Source of the DNA: Diplolepis rosae
Taxonomy: Eukaryota; Arthropoda; Insecta; Hymenoptera; Diplolepididae
Length of the DNA stretch: 64,000 nucleotides
NCBI GenBank assembly: GCA_030998225.1
Contig: JAPYXD010000714.1
Location: 2,170,001-2,234,000, forward strand
Direction: 5' to 3'
The notes under the pieces are model-generated. The model was not told the DNA's origin and did no database searches. It saw only the letters and a list, made by a program, of their open reading frames with translations. The position numbers were made by a program, and so were the translations under genes. Shown here piece after piece: positions 10,002 through 19,279 of the stretch (its first letter is position 1; the number at the start of each line of letters is the position of its first letter).

Positions 10002-11332
10002 ATGAATTCTGTTAAAAATAAAGGAGATGGAGAGGTGAAGGCGCCAGATGCGCACTCACACACTCCTCCAGGGGCTGAGGGATGGCAAGACGTCCTTCAA
10101 CTCTTGAAGGAGCAAAGCGGAAAAATGGAGAGGCTAAGTATGGCCCTCAAAGTTATACAAGACGGGATGCGTCAGAACACCCCGACCACCGTCAAAACGA
10201 GTGTTGGGGAGGCTGCCGAGGTTCTGGGCAACCTCTTTAACACTCAAGAGTGTCTAATGAAAAGCGGGTTGGAAATCCAGAAGAGACTGGAGTCCCACCC
10301 CGCCACGAAAAAAATGAGGATCTTCCAGAGACCACGTTCGGCTTCTCTGGGAGATACCCCAAAAAGCCAGGCGAAGGGTGAGAAAAGGGCAGCCCCTACT
10401 CAGGAAAAAACTCCTAAGAGGGGGAAGGGCGGCCCGTCACCCTCGTACGCCCAAGTGACCAAGAGCCAGGCCCCAAATAAAGAAGGGGACTGGCAAGTGT
10501 TCACAAAGCGCGGCGGAAAAAATAAAAAAAATGAAAAAAAACTGGAGAAGAAGGCGAAGGACCCTGTGCATAAGGCACAGGGAACTGTTGCCAAATTGAA
10601 ACCGAAGCGCTCCTCGCCCGCCAGGTCGGGCGACGCCATCAAGGTGTCGGAGAAGGAAGGCCAGTCCTACGCCGACATCTTGAAGGAGATGAAGGCGAAA
10701 GTCGACCCCCGGAAGGCAGGACTTGAGGTCCTGTCTATCCGGAGGACCAGGAAGGAAGAAGTCCTTCTGGTCCTCAAAAAGGGGGGAGACGTTTTGGCCT
10801 TCCGAAACGAGCTCGACCTGGCGGTCGGTGAAAGGGCTCAAATTTCAGCCCTGGTCTCGACGAGGTCCCTCGAAATTAGGGACCTCGACGAGACCGTTGA
10901 GAAAGAAGTGGTCGTGGCTGCCTTGTGCTTGGCACTAGGCAGACCGGCATTCGATGGATCCTGCAGGCTCTTCACCCGCTTTGGTGGGGTGAAGACTGCA
11001 GTGATCAGGCTGGCTGAGGCAGACGCTGCGCGTCTGCTTCAGCTAGGTAGATTGAGGATCGGGTGGGTTGAGTGCCGCATTCGCGAGCACGCGGAAGTTG
11101 CCCGCTGCTTCAGGTGCCTTGGGTACGGTCACTGGTCCCGGGGCTGCAGCAACCCCGACAGGAAAAACGCCTGTTGGAGGTGCGGCGCCACGGGACACTT
11201 GGCCAGGGTTGTAAGGCACCACCAAGGTGCCTGACATGTGTATACAGGGGCGACAAAGATGTCGCGCATGTGTCAGGGAGCGGCTCCTGCCCGGTCTTCC
11301 GGGAAGAGCTTCGGAGGTTGAGAGGCTCCTGA
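10002..11332 (+). pseudogene. ORF1 (Gag-like, zinc knuckles) of the R1-clade element
   Basis: RNA-binding protein of the retrotransposon. It starts at ATG 10002. The N-terminal two thirds are Lys/Glu/Pro-rich and low in structure (KKNEKKLEKKAKDP near 10525). A globular RRM-like region lies at about 10690-11080. Knuckle 1 is CFRCLGYGHWSRGC (about 11110); knuckle 2 starts CWRCGATGHLA (about 11174). At about 11200-11206 the frame shifts by one base: the second half of knuckle 2 and a third knuckle (CKAPPRCLTC and beyond) continue in frame 2 to a TGA at 11330. That TGA overlaps an ATG, a stop-start overlap common between ORF1 and ORF2 in this clade. Confidence 0.75.
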
Positions 11333-13642
11333 TGCTATCGGGCGATCCCTCATAGGGGGTGACTTTAATAGTAAGTCGCCCGAATGGGGTGAGGCCCGCC
11401 TAGACAGGAGGGGAATCTTGGTCGGCGAGATGGTCGCTAGGGATGACCTGATAGTCCTAAATCAGGGTAAAGAGTTTACGTTCAGACAAGGAGCGGGGGG
11501 GTCAATAATTGACCTCACAATTGCCGTGCCTCGCCTCGTCTCAAGGTTAGGCGGCTGGTCGGTTCTCGAGGAGACAACCTTGAGTGACCACCAGTGCATC
11601 GAGTTCAATCTAGAACAAGGGCGCCAAGCAGTGGATAAGGATAGGGGCAGTGAAGGGAGGAGCCCCTCCTGGAACGCGAGACGGCTCTGCAGGGAGAGGC
11701 TTAAAGTCCATCTCGAAACGACCAGGCTCATCGATGAGCTTGGTTGGGTCGAGCCTGCTGGGTCGTTGGAGGACACTGTGCGCTCGGCGAGGCAAAAGGT
11801 TGTGTCGCAGCTTGTGAATACTCGATGCCCCGCCGCAAGCGCAGGCAAGCCAGGGGCTCGATGTACTGGTGGAATGACGAGTTGGCCACCCTACGTCGAG
11901 AATGCCTCGCAGCGCGGCGGAGATTCACTCGCTCAAAGGGTGATCTTCTGCTGCACGAGGCATGGAAAAGGGCGAAAGTAGATTTGAGGCGAGGCATAAA
12001 GAAAAGCCGAGACTTGATCGGAGAGGTCGAGAAGTACCCATGGGGTCTCGCCTTCAAAATAGTCACCAAGAAATTGGTGACTAGAAGAAAGACCCCGGGC
12101 CTGGACAATCACGATCAAGTCCAGTATATTGTGCGAAACTTGTTTCCACACGTGGAGCCGTTCCAAAGGCAGGACCGAAGTTCCTGCGTGGTCCGGCGCG
12201 AGGAACTCTTCACTCTCGAGGAACTAAAGAGAGCGGGTGGAAGGCTCAAAGCAAGGACAGCGCCGGGGATCGACGGAGTGCCGAACGAAATCCTCAAAGA
12301 GGTGATCGGAGCATATCCGGAGATCCTCCTAGAATCCTTCAACTCCTGTCTTCGGGAGAGGAGATTCTTCGCAGACTGGAAGAAGCAGAGATTGGTCCTG
12401 CTGAGGAAGGGCAACAAACCTCTAGGGGATCCCTCATCATATGGACCAATATGTCTATTGGATACGATGGGGAAGCTTCTGGAGGAGTTGATTCTGCAAC
12501 GGCTTCAGACCCTTTTGGTCGGGGAGAGCGGTCTCTCGGAGAACCAGTTCGGTTTCAGGAAAGGCAGGTCCACGGTGGATGCCATCCAAGCTCTGGTTAA
12601 CATCGCCACAAATGCAAGAAAGGGAACTGGTAAGCGTAAGGGATGCTGCGCGTTGGTCAGCATTGACATACGCAATGCGTTCAATACCGCGAGATGGAAC
12701 ATCTGCATCGAGGCGATGATGCGGAAAAAGGTTCCAGACTACCTGTTGCGAATGATAGATGACTATCTGAGCGACAGGTGGGTGATTTACGAGGGCGACA
12801 AATGGTCTCTCAAAGAAGAGATGACATGTGGCGCTCCTCAAGGGTCGCGGGTGGGTCCACTCGTTTGGAACGTCATGTATGATGACATCCTGCGCATGGA
12901 CCTACCTGCTGGAACGAGCATCATCGGCTTCGCTGATGACGAGCTTGTCGTGTGCGCCGCTGATGACGTCGGAATCCTGGAACTGAGGATCAATGAAAGC
13001 CTGTGGCGGGCAAAGCGTTGGTTGGATAGAAGAGGCCTCAAAATGGCCCCTGAAAAAACCGAGGCTTTGCTCGTCACGGACAGGAGATCCTTTCAGTACC
13101 CGAGGATCGTTCTCGGAGAGCATGAGGTCGAGTGGAGAACAAGTATAAAGTACCTGGGAGTGCAGTTGGATCGTAGGCTTAGCTTTGGCGAACACCTAAG
13201 GATCACAGCTGCAAAAGCCATCCAATGTGGAGCAAGCCGGGCTCGGCTCATGCCAAACATTGGTGGACCCAGGGAAGTAAAAAGGAGACTGGTGGCGAGC
13301 GTGGTGCACTCGAGGCTGCTTTATGCAGCTCCGGTCTGGGCCAAAGCCCTGCAAAACCATGCTATCCAGAGGAGGCTGTTCTCGGCGCAGAAACTTGTCG
13401 CGCTGAGAATAATCTCAGCCTATAGAACCGTCTCGACGAGTGCTGTTCTGGTCCTGGCGAGCGTCCCGCCAATAGATTTATTGGCGGAGGAAAGGCAGGA
13501 GACCTTTCAGCTCCGCAAGGAGCTTACATGTACCGACCCGCAGGAAATTGCTCGCGTGAAGGAGGCCATCCGCAGGGATGGAAGGCGCAAACTCGTCGAG
13601 AAATGGCAAATCAGATTGCATGGCGAGCAGTCCGGGAGATAG
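11331..13642 (+). pseudogene. ORF2 (endonuclease remnant and reverse transcriptase) of the R1-clade element
   Basis: ORF2 nicks the target and primes reverse transcription. About ten codons after the overlap start, the frame jumps into the middle of an APE-type endonuclease at the GDFNSKSPEWG block (about 11359). The catalytic first half, roughly 100-120 residues, is missing. The rest of the endonuclease follows (IDLTIAVPRL; LSDHQCIEF with the late Asp-His). A frameshift near 11820 leads into frame 2, which holds a complete RT: GIDGVPNEIL, YGPICLLDTMGKLLE, GFRKGRSTVDA, DIRNAFNT, GAPQGSRVGPLVWN, and the active site FADDELVVC at about 12930. The frame stops at a TAG (13640); sequence after it still reads like the RT C-terminal domain start (SYRLIPM). 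Confidence 0.85.
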
Positions 13643-14095
13643 TCCTACCGCCTGATCCCGATGGTCACACTGATGCTCCAGTCTGAACGGATTGGGACGC
13701 TCATCGAATCATTCGTCACACTTGTGATGAGGACGAGGGAGCTCGATGGGCGTCGGGAGATGAACAACGGGGAGGGCCAGTAGAAATCGCATCGGCGCCT
13801 GCACCCACGGTCCTGCGTCTCGGGTAGACTTGGCTGCCCGCGTCGTTCGGGCGAGGAATCTCTTTGTTTCTCCCCTGAATGGCGCGGCTAGACGGTTTGC
13901 CTAGTGGGCGTGTGGCCGCGGATGGAAGTTCCGAGCGAACGGATGACGGAAGAGTCGTACGCGACTTTAATGGAACCAACCACCCGTGAAGTTTAAAGCT
14001 GAAAGGCGGTTCCGCGGGTGGTGAATTGGTTCGAGAGAGGGGGTTTTTTGGTTTTAACAGGTATGCCTAGACCCGTCCTAGGAGAGTCCTGTACA
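13643..14095 (+). other. 3' UTR of the R1-clade element
   Basis: GC-rich tail after the ORF2 stop, with short degraded coding traces at first. It ends in a GGGTTTTTTGGTTTTAACAGG stretch (14040-14060) and a small hairpin, CCTAG..CTAGG (14066-14081). No poly(A) tail is seen, in keeping with R1-like elements. The exact end is approximate, placed where composition falls back to AT-rich. Confidence 0.55.
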
Positions 14096-14954
14096 ACGTC
14101 TATAAAAGATTTTGCCATTTTTCCTCCTCACCAAATACTGTTATTAAAGATTTGAAATAATGAAATGTTCTGTTTTACCGACAAAATTTCATATTCGAAT
14201 ATGTATTTTATAAATAACTTTGCATATATTTTCCAAATGAACAAACTCAGCTTCGAATATGTAAATCTTGATACTTATTTTTATAAATAAGAAGTTTATA
14301 TAAAAATGAAAAATCACAAACTTTCAGAACTACTTTTTATATTTCATCGAATAAATTCCCAAAAGAAAACTTATATTCAATTTACCCTTTTAAATGAATA
14401 ATTTTGTATATTTAAACAACATATTCGATGTTTAGTTTGAATTTTATGATGTTTATGTTTATTCATAAAACCAATTACAGAATAAAAATTAATCTTATGT
14501 ATTAATGATTCTTTTGAATTTTAAAAAGAAGAATAGTCAGTCTAATGTAAATTAACGAGTTTTTAAGTTAAATTTAGATATAAATGAATTATATTATAGT
14601 TTAACTTTTCCATTATTCAAATTCAACGAAATCTGTAAACTTAATTATTTAAATAATTAATTTTTAACACATTTTATTTAAGAATATACAAATGTCACCA
14701 TCTTTTGGAAGGTGGGTGAACTTGGAGAAAACTTGGTACGACCCACAAGGCCCGGAAAACTTGTAACGCCCCTAGATTTTCACACTAAGGGAAGTCTGGG
14801 CGCAACTAGGCCAATAGAGAGTCAGGACAGCTACTCCCAGACTTTTCCTAAATTTGAAATATTGCGAGGGAAGCGGGGTGCTGCACATAAAACTAACTGC
14901 AGACAAAATTTTCATCAGTTCTTGTCCCTGCATTCAAATCTCTAAAAAAAAGAA
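14096..14954. other. AT-rich intergenic sequence
   Basis: No gene or clear repeat. The base composition is strongly AT-rich up to about 14700. The 14700-14945 stretch has more balanced composition and a 77-codon ORF without recognisable features. It ends where a mariner fragment begins. Confidence 0.5.
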
Positions 14955-15242
14955 GAACGTCCTGGGCAGCCAAAACAGTTTGAAGATTAAGAACTGGAAG
15001 CATTAATCGATAAAGATTATTGCCAAACACAAGAAGAGCTCGAAAAATCTTTGGAGTCGCTGAAGGGGCCATTAAAAACGTTTAAAAGCAGCCGGATACG
15101 TTAAAAAGCAAGGAAATTGGGTTCTACATGGACTCAAGCCAAGAAACGTTAAAAGGCGGTTTTGCATGCCCTTAATGCTGCTGGAAGGCCACAAAAAGAA
15201 GTCATTTTTGCATCGGATTGTTACTGGTGATACAAAATGGAT
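14955..15242 (+). mobile_element. Mariner transposase fragment (copy 0)
   Basis: About 290 bp matching the internal transposase region of the two mariner copies to the right, from ERPGQPKQFED-like coding to the TGDTKW block, with several point differences and short indels. It breaks off at GGATCCG-TTTA, exactly where the complete family sequence has GGATCCATTACG, and the next copy's left terminus begins at that TA. This suggests that copy 1 inserted into a TA inside copy 0. Confidence 0.75.
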
Positions 15243-16410
15243 CCGTTTATATATACTTTCGAAAAATTTAACAAAAAAATCGATATAATACATATTTATC
15301 TATATATATTGGCTCTATAACCTAATTTTTGCAGTTTACTAAGAGATGGCGTAACTTGATTATTATTCAATCGTTCTAATATTCCGAGCATGCTTCGGAA
15401 AGCTAGTGTCATTGTACATCGTTTTTAGTATATCTCATTCATTTCAAGCGTGAACAACAATAATTTTTTTTCACTCAAATATGTCGAACTTTGTACCTGA
15501 AAAAGGGTTTCTTTGCGGGGAGTTCTTCTTTATTACTTTAATATGAAGAAAAATGCTGCCGAAATTTATCGTATTTTGGTGGACGTTGATGGTAAATATG
15601 ATCTAGCTGAGCAAACGTGCGAAAAGTGGTTTGCACGATTTAAAAGTGGTGATTTTGGCTTGGAAGACGAAGAACGTCCTGGGCAGCCAAAACAGTTTGA
15701 AGATTAAGAGCTGGAAGCATTAATCGATAAAGATTATTGCCAAACACAAGAAGAGCACGCAGAATCTTTGGGAGTCACTCAAGCAGCCATTTCAAAACGT
15801 TTAAAAGCAGCCGGATATATTCAAAAGCAAGGAAATTGGGTTCCACATGAACTCAAGCCGAAAGACGTTAAAAGGCGGTTTTGCATGCCCTGTATGCTGC
15901 CGGAAGGCCACAAAAAGAAGTCATTTTTGCATTGGATTATTACTGGTGATACAAAATGGATCCATTACGAAAACTCCAAGGGCAAAAAATCATATGTGAA
16001 ACCCGGCCAACCAGCCAAATCAACGACAAAGACGAAGATCCATGGCTCGAAGGTAATGCTCTCTATTTGGTGGGATCAGAAGGGAGTGCTGTATTGTGAG
16101 TTGCTAAAACCTGGTGAAACCATCAATGAAAAACGCTACCGAACACAATTAATTCGTTTGAAAAGAGCAATAGCCAAAACACGCCCGGAATATGCGAACA
16201 GACACGAGGCAATAATTTTTCATATATAATTGCGAAAAATGCAACAAAAAAATCGATAAACTTCCCATCCACTGTTCTCCAAATAGTTCTTAACCGGAAT
16301 AGGAACATGGGGCAGAGCGTAGTCATGATGGGAAATTATTGCTTCGTCTCTGGTCGCATATTTCGTACGTCAAATCAAAAAATGCAATTTTTTTGTTGCA
16401 TTTTTCGGAA

Positions 16411-16417
<7 letters not shown>
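15243..16417 (+). mobile_element. Mariner element with inverted 3' part (copy 1)
   Basis: A Tc1/mariner element of about 1.17 kb. The left TIR starts TATATACTTTCGAAAAAT (about 15249) and the right TIR is its near reverse complement, ending TTTTTCGGAAGTATATA at 16417. The interior codes for transposase in the forward direction up to about 16223. A segment carrying the 3' part of the gene then appears in reverse orientation (16230-16366), giving a fold-back around 16190-16366. Confidence 0.75.
15480..16229 (+). pseudogene. Mariner transposase, broken (copy 1)
   Basis: DNA cut-and-paste transposase of the mariner type. An ATG at 15481 (MSNFVPEKG) is followed by a frameshift into the main frame, which opens near 15513. 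A TAA (15705-15707) interrupts it after KQFED. The frame then runs through the helix-turn-helix (SLGVTQAAISKRLKAAGY) and the first catalytic Asp (ITGDTKW). It stops at HEAIIFHI, just before the second catalytic Asp. The second-Asp block (HHDYAxPHV) is found only on the minus strand at about 16290-16350. The third Asp is not seen. The same stop and inversion recur in copy 2. Confidence 0.75.

Positions 16418-16446
<29 letters not shown>
16411..16446. repeat. (TA)n microsatellite between mariner copies
   Basis: About 18 TA units run between the right TIR of copy 1 and the left TIR of copy 2. TA is the mariner target duplication, so the tract may have grown from adjoining target sites. Confidence 0.8.
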
Positions 16447-16448
<2 letters not shown>

Positions 16449-17562
16449 TTTCGAAAAATTCAACAAAAAAATCGATATAATACATATTTATCTATATATA
16501 TTGGATCTATAACCTAATTCTTGCAGTTTACTAAGAGATGGCTTAACTTGATTATTATTCAATCGTTCTAATATTCCGAGCATGCGTTGGAAAGCTACTG
16601 TCATTGTCCGTCGTTTTCAGTATAACTCATTCATTTGAAGCGTGAACAACAATAATTTTTTTTCACTCAAATATGTCGAACTTTGTGCCTGAAAAAGGGT
16701 TTTTTTGCGAGGAGTTCTTCTGTATTACTTTAATATGAAGAAAAATGCTGCCGAAAGTCATCGTATTTTGGTGGAGGTTGATGGTAAATATGCTCTAGCT
16801 GAACGAACGTGCCAAAAGTGGTTTGCACGATTTAAAAGTGGTGATTTTGGCTTGGAAGACGAAGAACGTCCTGGGCAGCCAAAACAGTTTGAAGATTAAG
16901 AACTGGAAACATTAATCGATAAAGATTATTGCCAAACACAAGAAGGGCTCGCAAAATCTTTGGGAGTCACTGAAGGGGCCTTTTAAAACGTTTAAAAGCA
17001 GCCGGATACGTTAAAAAGCAAGGAAATTGGGTTCCACATGGACTCAAGCCAAGAAACGTTAAAAGGCGGTTTTGCATGCCCTGTATGCTGCCGGAAGGCC
17101 ACAAAAAGAAGTCATTTTTGCATTGGATTATTACTGGTGATACAAAATGGATCCATTACGAAAACTCCAAGGGCAAAAAATCATATGTGAAACCCGGCCA
17201 ACCAGCCAAATCAACGACAAAGACGAAGATCCATGGCTCGAAGGTAATGCTCTCTATTTGGTGGGATCAGAAGGGAGTGCTGTATTGTGAGTTGCTAAAA
17301 CCTGGTGAAACCATCAATGAAAAACGCTACCGAACACAATTAATTCGTTTGAAAAGAGCAATAGCCAAAACACGCCCGGAATATGCGAACAGACACGAGG
17401 CAATAATTTTTCATATATAATTGCGAAAAATGCAACAAAAAAATCGATAAACTTCCCATCCACTGTTTTCCAAATAGTTCTTAACCGGAATAGCAACATG
17501 GGGCCGAGCGTAGTCATGATGGAAAATTATTGCCTCGTCTCTGGTCGCATATTTTCGTAACT
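16447..17562 (+). mobile_element. Mariner element with inverted 3' part (copy 2)
   Basis: A second copy of the same rearranged family, in tandem with copy 1. It has the left TIR (ACTTTCGAAAAATTC, about 16447), the same start region, the TAA after KQFED (16897), a degraded helix-turn-helix with a frameshift at 16980, and an intact 17076-17420 stretch through TGDTKW to HEAIIFHI. The inverted 3' piece (17421-17560) reads on the minus strand as HHDYARPHVAIPVKNYLENS, i.e. the second catalytic Asp region. The right TIR is missing; a Penelope-like fragment follows directly. Confidence 0.75.
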
Positions 17563-17564
17563 GA

Positions 17565-17845
17565 TTTGTAAAAGGTGTAAAGTGACTTATGTGGGACAAA
17601 CGGGCAGACTTCTTAATACTAGAGTAGAAGAACACAAAAGGAATCTTGGGAGAAAGTGTAATTATCATAATGTTTTGTCTGATCATAGAAAGGAATACGC
17701 TGATCATGACTTTGACTGGAACAATGTAGAGATTTTACACTCGGAAAGTAATAAGGGAAAAAGAGAATTTATGGAGATTTTGTATATAAAAAGAGAGGGA
17801 ACACATTCTATAAATTTGAGAACGGATTTGGTTAAGTACAATTGA
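17565..17845 (+). pseudogene. GIY-YIG endonuclease domain of a Penelope-like element
   Basis: The C-terminal endonuclease nicks the target DNA for retrotransposition. The visible motifs are a CXXC pair upstream (ICKRCK), then TYVGQTGR as the second half of the GIY-YIG signature, the catalytic Arg in NTRVEEHKR, conserved His positions, HDFDWNNVEIL, the catalytic Glu region EFMEILYIKR, and a terminal Asn/Asp block (SINLRTDLVKYN). The order and spacing fit the Penelope-type domain. It ends at a TGA at 17843. Only the end of the protein is present. Confidence 0.7.
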
Positions 17846-18100
17846 TGTTATGACAGCATGATAGGTTATCTTTAATGACGGTATTACTAGTATATATCCT
17901 TGAGGTTTCTAGATTCTGCAAAACGATTTAGAGTTTATTGAATGACCCTTGGGGTCTTTCAGGTGCTTGGGAGGGAGGGATGCTCGGGGTCTTGTTTCAG
18001 TTTCCTGTTGGAGTTCCGTGGAGGAAGGTCTGCGTCTCCATGGAGGGTGATAGGAGACAATTTTATTTAAATAATTAAATTTTTTTGTAGTATTGCAGCT

Positions 18101-18133
18101 CTGAAGAGGGTGCTGGAAGAGCACCGAAACGTC
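18101..18133 (+). ncRNA. Hammerhead-ribozyme-like motif (Penelope-like)
   Basis: The core CTGAAGA fits CUGANGA. It is followed by a stem GGTGCT/AGCACC with a GGAAG loop, then GAAACGTC, which contains GAAA, a minimal stem III and a GUC cleavage site. One extra G lies between the core and stem II. Stem I could pair about 3 bp (GCT with GGC). Tiny stem III is typical of the Penelope-type hammerheads. Activity is not shown. Confidence 0.55.
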
Positions 18134-18150
18134 GGCGATAATTTAAGTTT

Positions 18151-18587
18151 TATTTATGTAAATGGTGGTGGGTAATAAAAACAAAAGAGGACGAAAGAAA
18201 GAAAAAGAAGGAAGGGGTTTTGGAAGGTTGCCTTCTTTTTTTTTTTCTTTCCTCCTGTTTTGTTTGTTTTTCTCACGATTTGTTTTCTGTTGAGGTGTGG
18301 TGCTTTTGTCCAAATTTTAAAATTTTTATTGGTAGTGTAAACAAATTTTTCGACTGCATTCAAACGTCTCCGTAAGAGAAAAAAAAACATTTTCTGAAAT
18401 CTTTTTTTCACACATTATGGTGACTAAATAATTGACAATTTGTCGAAGACTTTTTGAAACTCTAAATAGGAATAAAGATTACAAATAAGAAAATTAACGA
18501 AATTAAATTTAATGTAAATATGATGCTGCTACAAAAGTGTCATTCGTATTCTCTTCTGGTTTTGCAACTAATTTGACTACCTTCTGC
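18151..18587. other. AT-rich spacer with homopurine/homopyrimidine runs
   Basis: Contains A/G-rich (18170-18210) and T-rich (18231-18265) tracts and no supportable gene. The minus-strand ORF here is Lys/Phe-rich low complexity. Confidence 0.5.
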
Positions 18588-19278
18588 TTAAGGGGTCAGT
18601 AGGGTAATGTGGCCTGTTTTTTTGACATTTTTTTTTATAGAAATTTTTATTTTACAATGAAACTTTTTTTACACATAATGAGGCATATGGTGGAGTGTAT
18701 AAACAACTTTTTTCGAAAATTTTTGATGACATCTGTCGGAGTAATGGCTGGATGAAAAAATGCGGTTTTTTTCTGGCCGACGCGATTTCTCATGTTTGGA
18801 TCATCTGAAACATAAAAACCCAACTGATTCTTAAAAAGTACATAAATGTTTATCGTCCCTACCAGAATCATGAAAAAATGTTAATAAATAAAAAAGTTAT
18901 CAACATTTTTCTTTTGTCGATTTTTCCCCATGTTTTTTAACATAAATTTTGTCATAATATTGCCAATAATTAATAAAAAATCATGTCCGTGGTAGGGACG
19001 ATAGCCAGGCGTTTTGTGAACATTTAAATAAAAATTTAAGGAAATCAGTTAAGTAGTTCGGCCGGAATCATGTCGGCCAGTTTAAAAAAGTGTGTTTTGA
19101 GAAAAACGCGTTTAAAGTTTGAGGTACTGAAAACTTATACAAAGATGGACATAAACGTCGAAAAATTGACATACCCCTAATCGGCTATCCCTGCTCCGTA
19201 GAAATTCTAAGGGTATAAGGAAACAGAAAATGCAAAAAAAAAATTTTTTGAAAAAAGATTACCCTACTGATCCCTCAA
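18588..19278. mobile_element. Non-autonomous TIR element (691 bp)
   Basis: The ends form an inverted repeat of about 22 bp: left TTAAGGGGTCAGTAGGGTAA, right complement TTGAGGGATCAGTAGGGTAA. Inside, a second inverted pair around GTCCCTACC/GGTAGGGAC (about 18855 and 18995) suggests a fold-back structure. No ORF of note. No clear target duplication was found. It ends 1 bp before the stop codon of the CACTA-like gene D to its right. Confidence 0.65.
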
Positions 19279-19279
19279 C

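Larger units (their letters stand above)
8850..14095 (+). mobile_element. R1-clade non-LTR retrotransposon, internally deleted
   Basis: A sharply GC-rich 5.2-kb block inside AT-rich flanks, with a long 5' UTR, ORF1 with zinc knuckles, ORF2 with endonuclease and reverse transcriptase, and a 3' UTR ending around 14041-14095. The RT sequence and the two-ORF layout fit the R1/TRAS/SART group. The flanks are not 28S rDNA, so it is not a copy at the classical R1 site. Defects are an ORF1 frameshift (about 11200), loss of the first half of the endonuclease, a frameshift near 11820 and a stop at 13640. Confidence 0.8.
17563..18150 (+). mobile_element. Penelope-like element, 3' fragment
   Basis: This fragment holds the C-terminal endonuclease part of a Penelope-like retroelement and its downstream region, which contains a hammerhead-like motif at 18101-18133. 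Such ribozyme motifs are a known trait of Penelope-like elements. The reverse transcriptase is absent, so the copy is 5'-truncated. Confidence 0.7.

Noticed and set aside
10400..13195. Several minus-strand ORFs of 60-134 codons across the R1-clade element
   Set aside because: Antisense shadows of ORF1 and ORF2 in GC-rich coding sequence.
18154..18411. Lys-rich minus-strand ORF
   Set aside because: Low-complexity translation of poly-purine/pyrimidine tracts.
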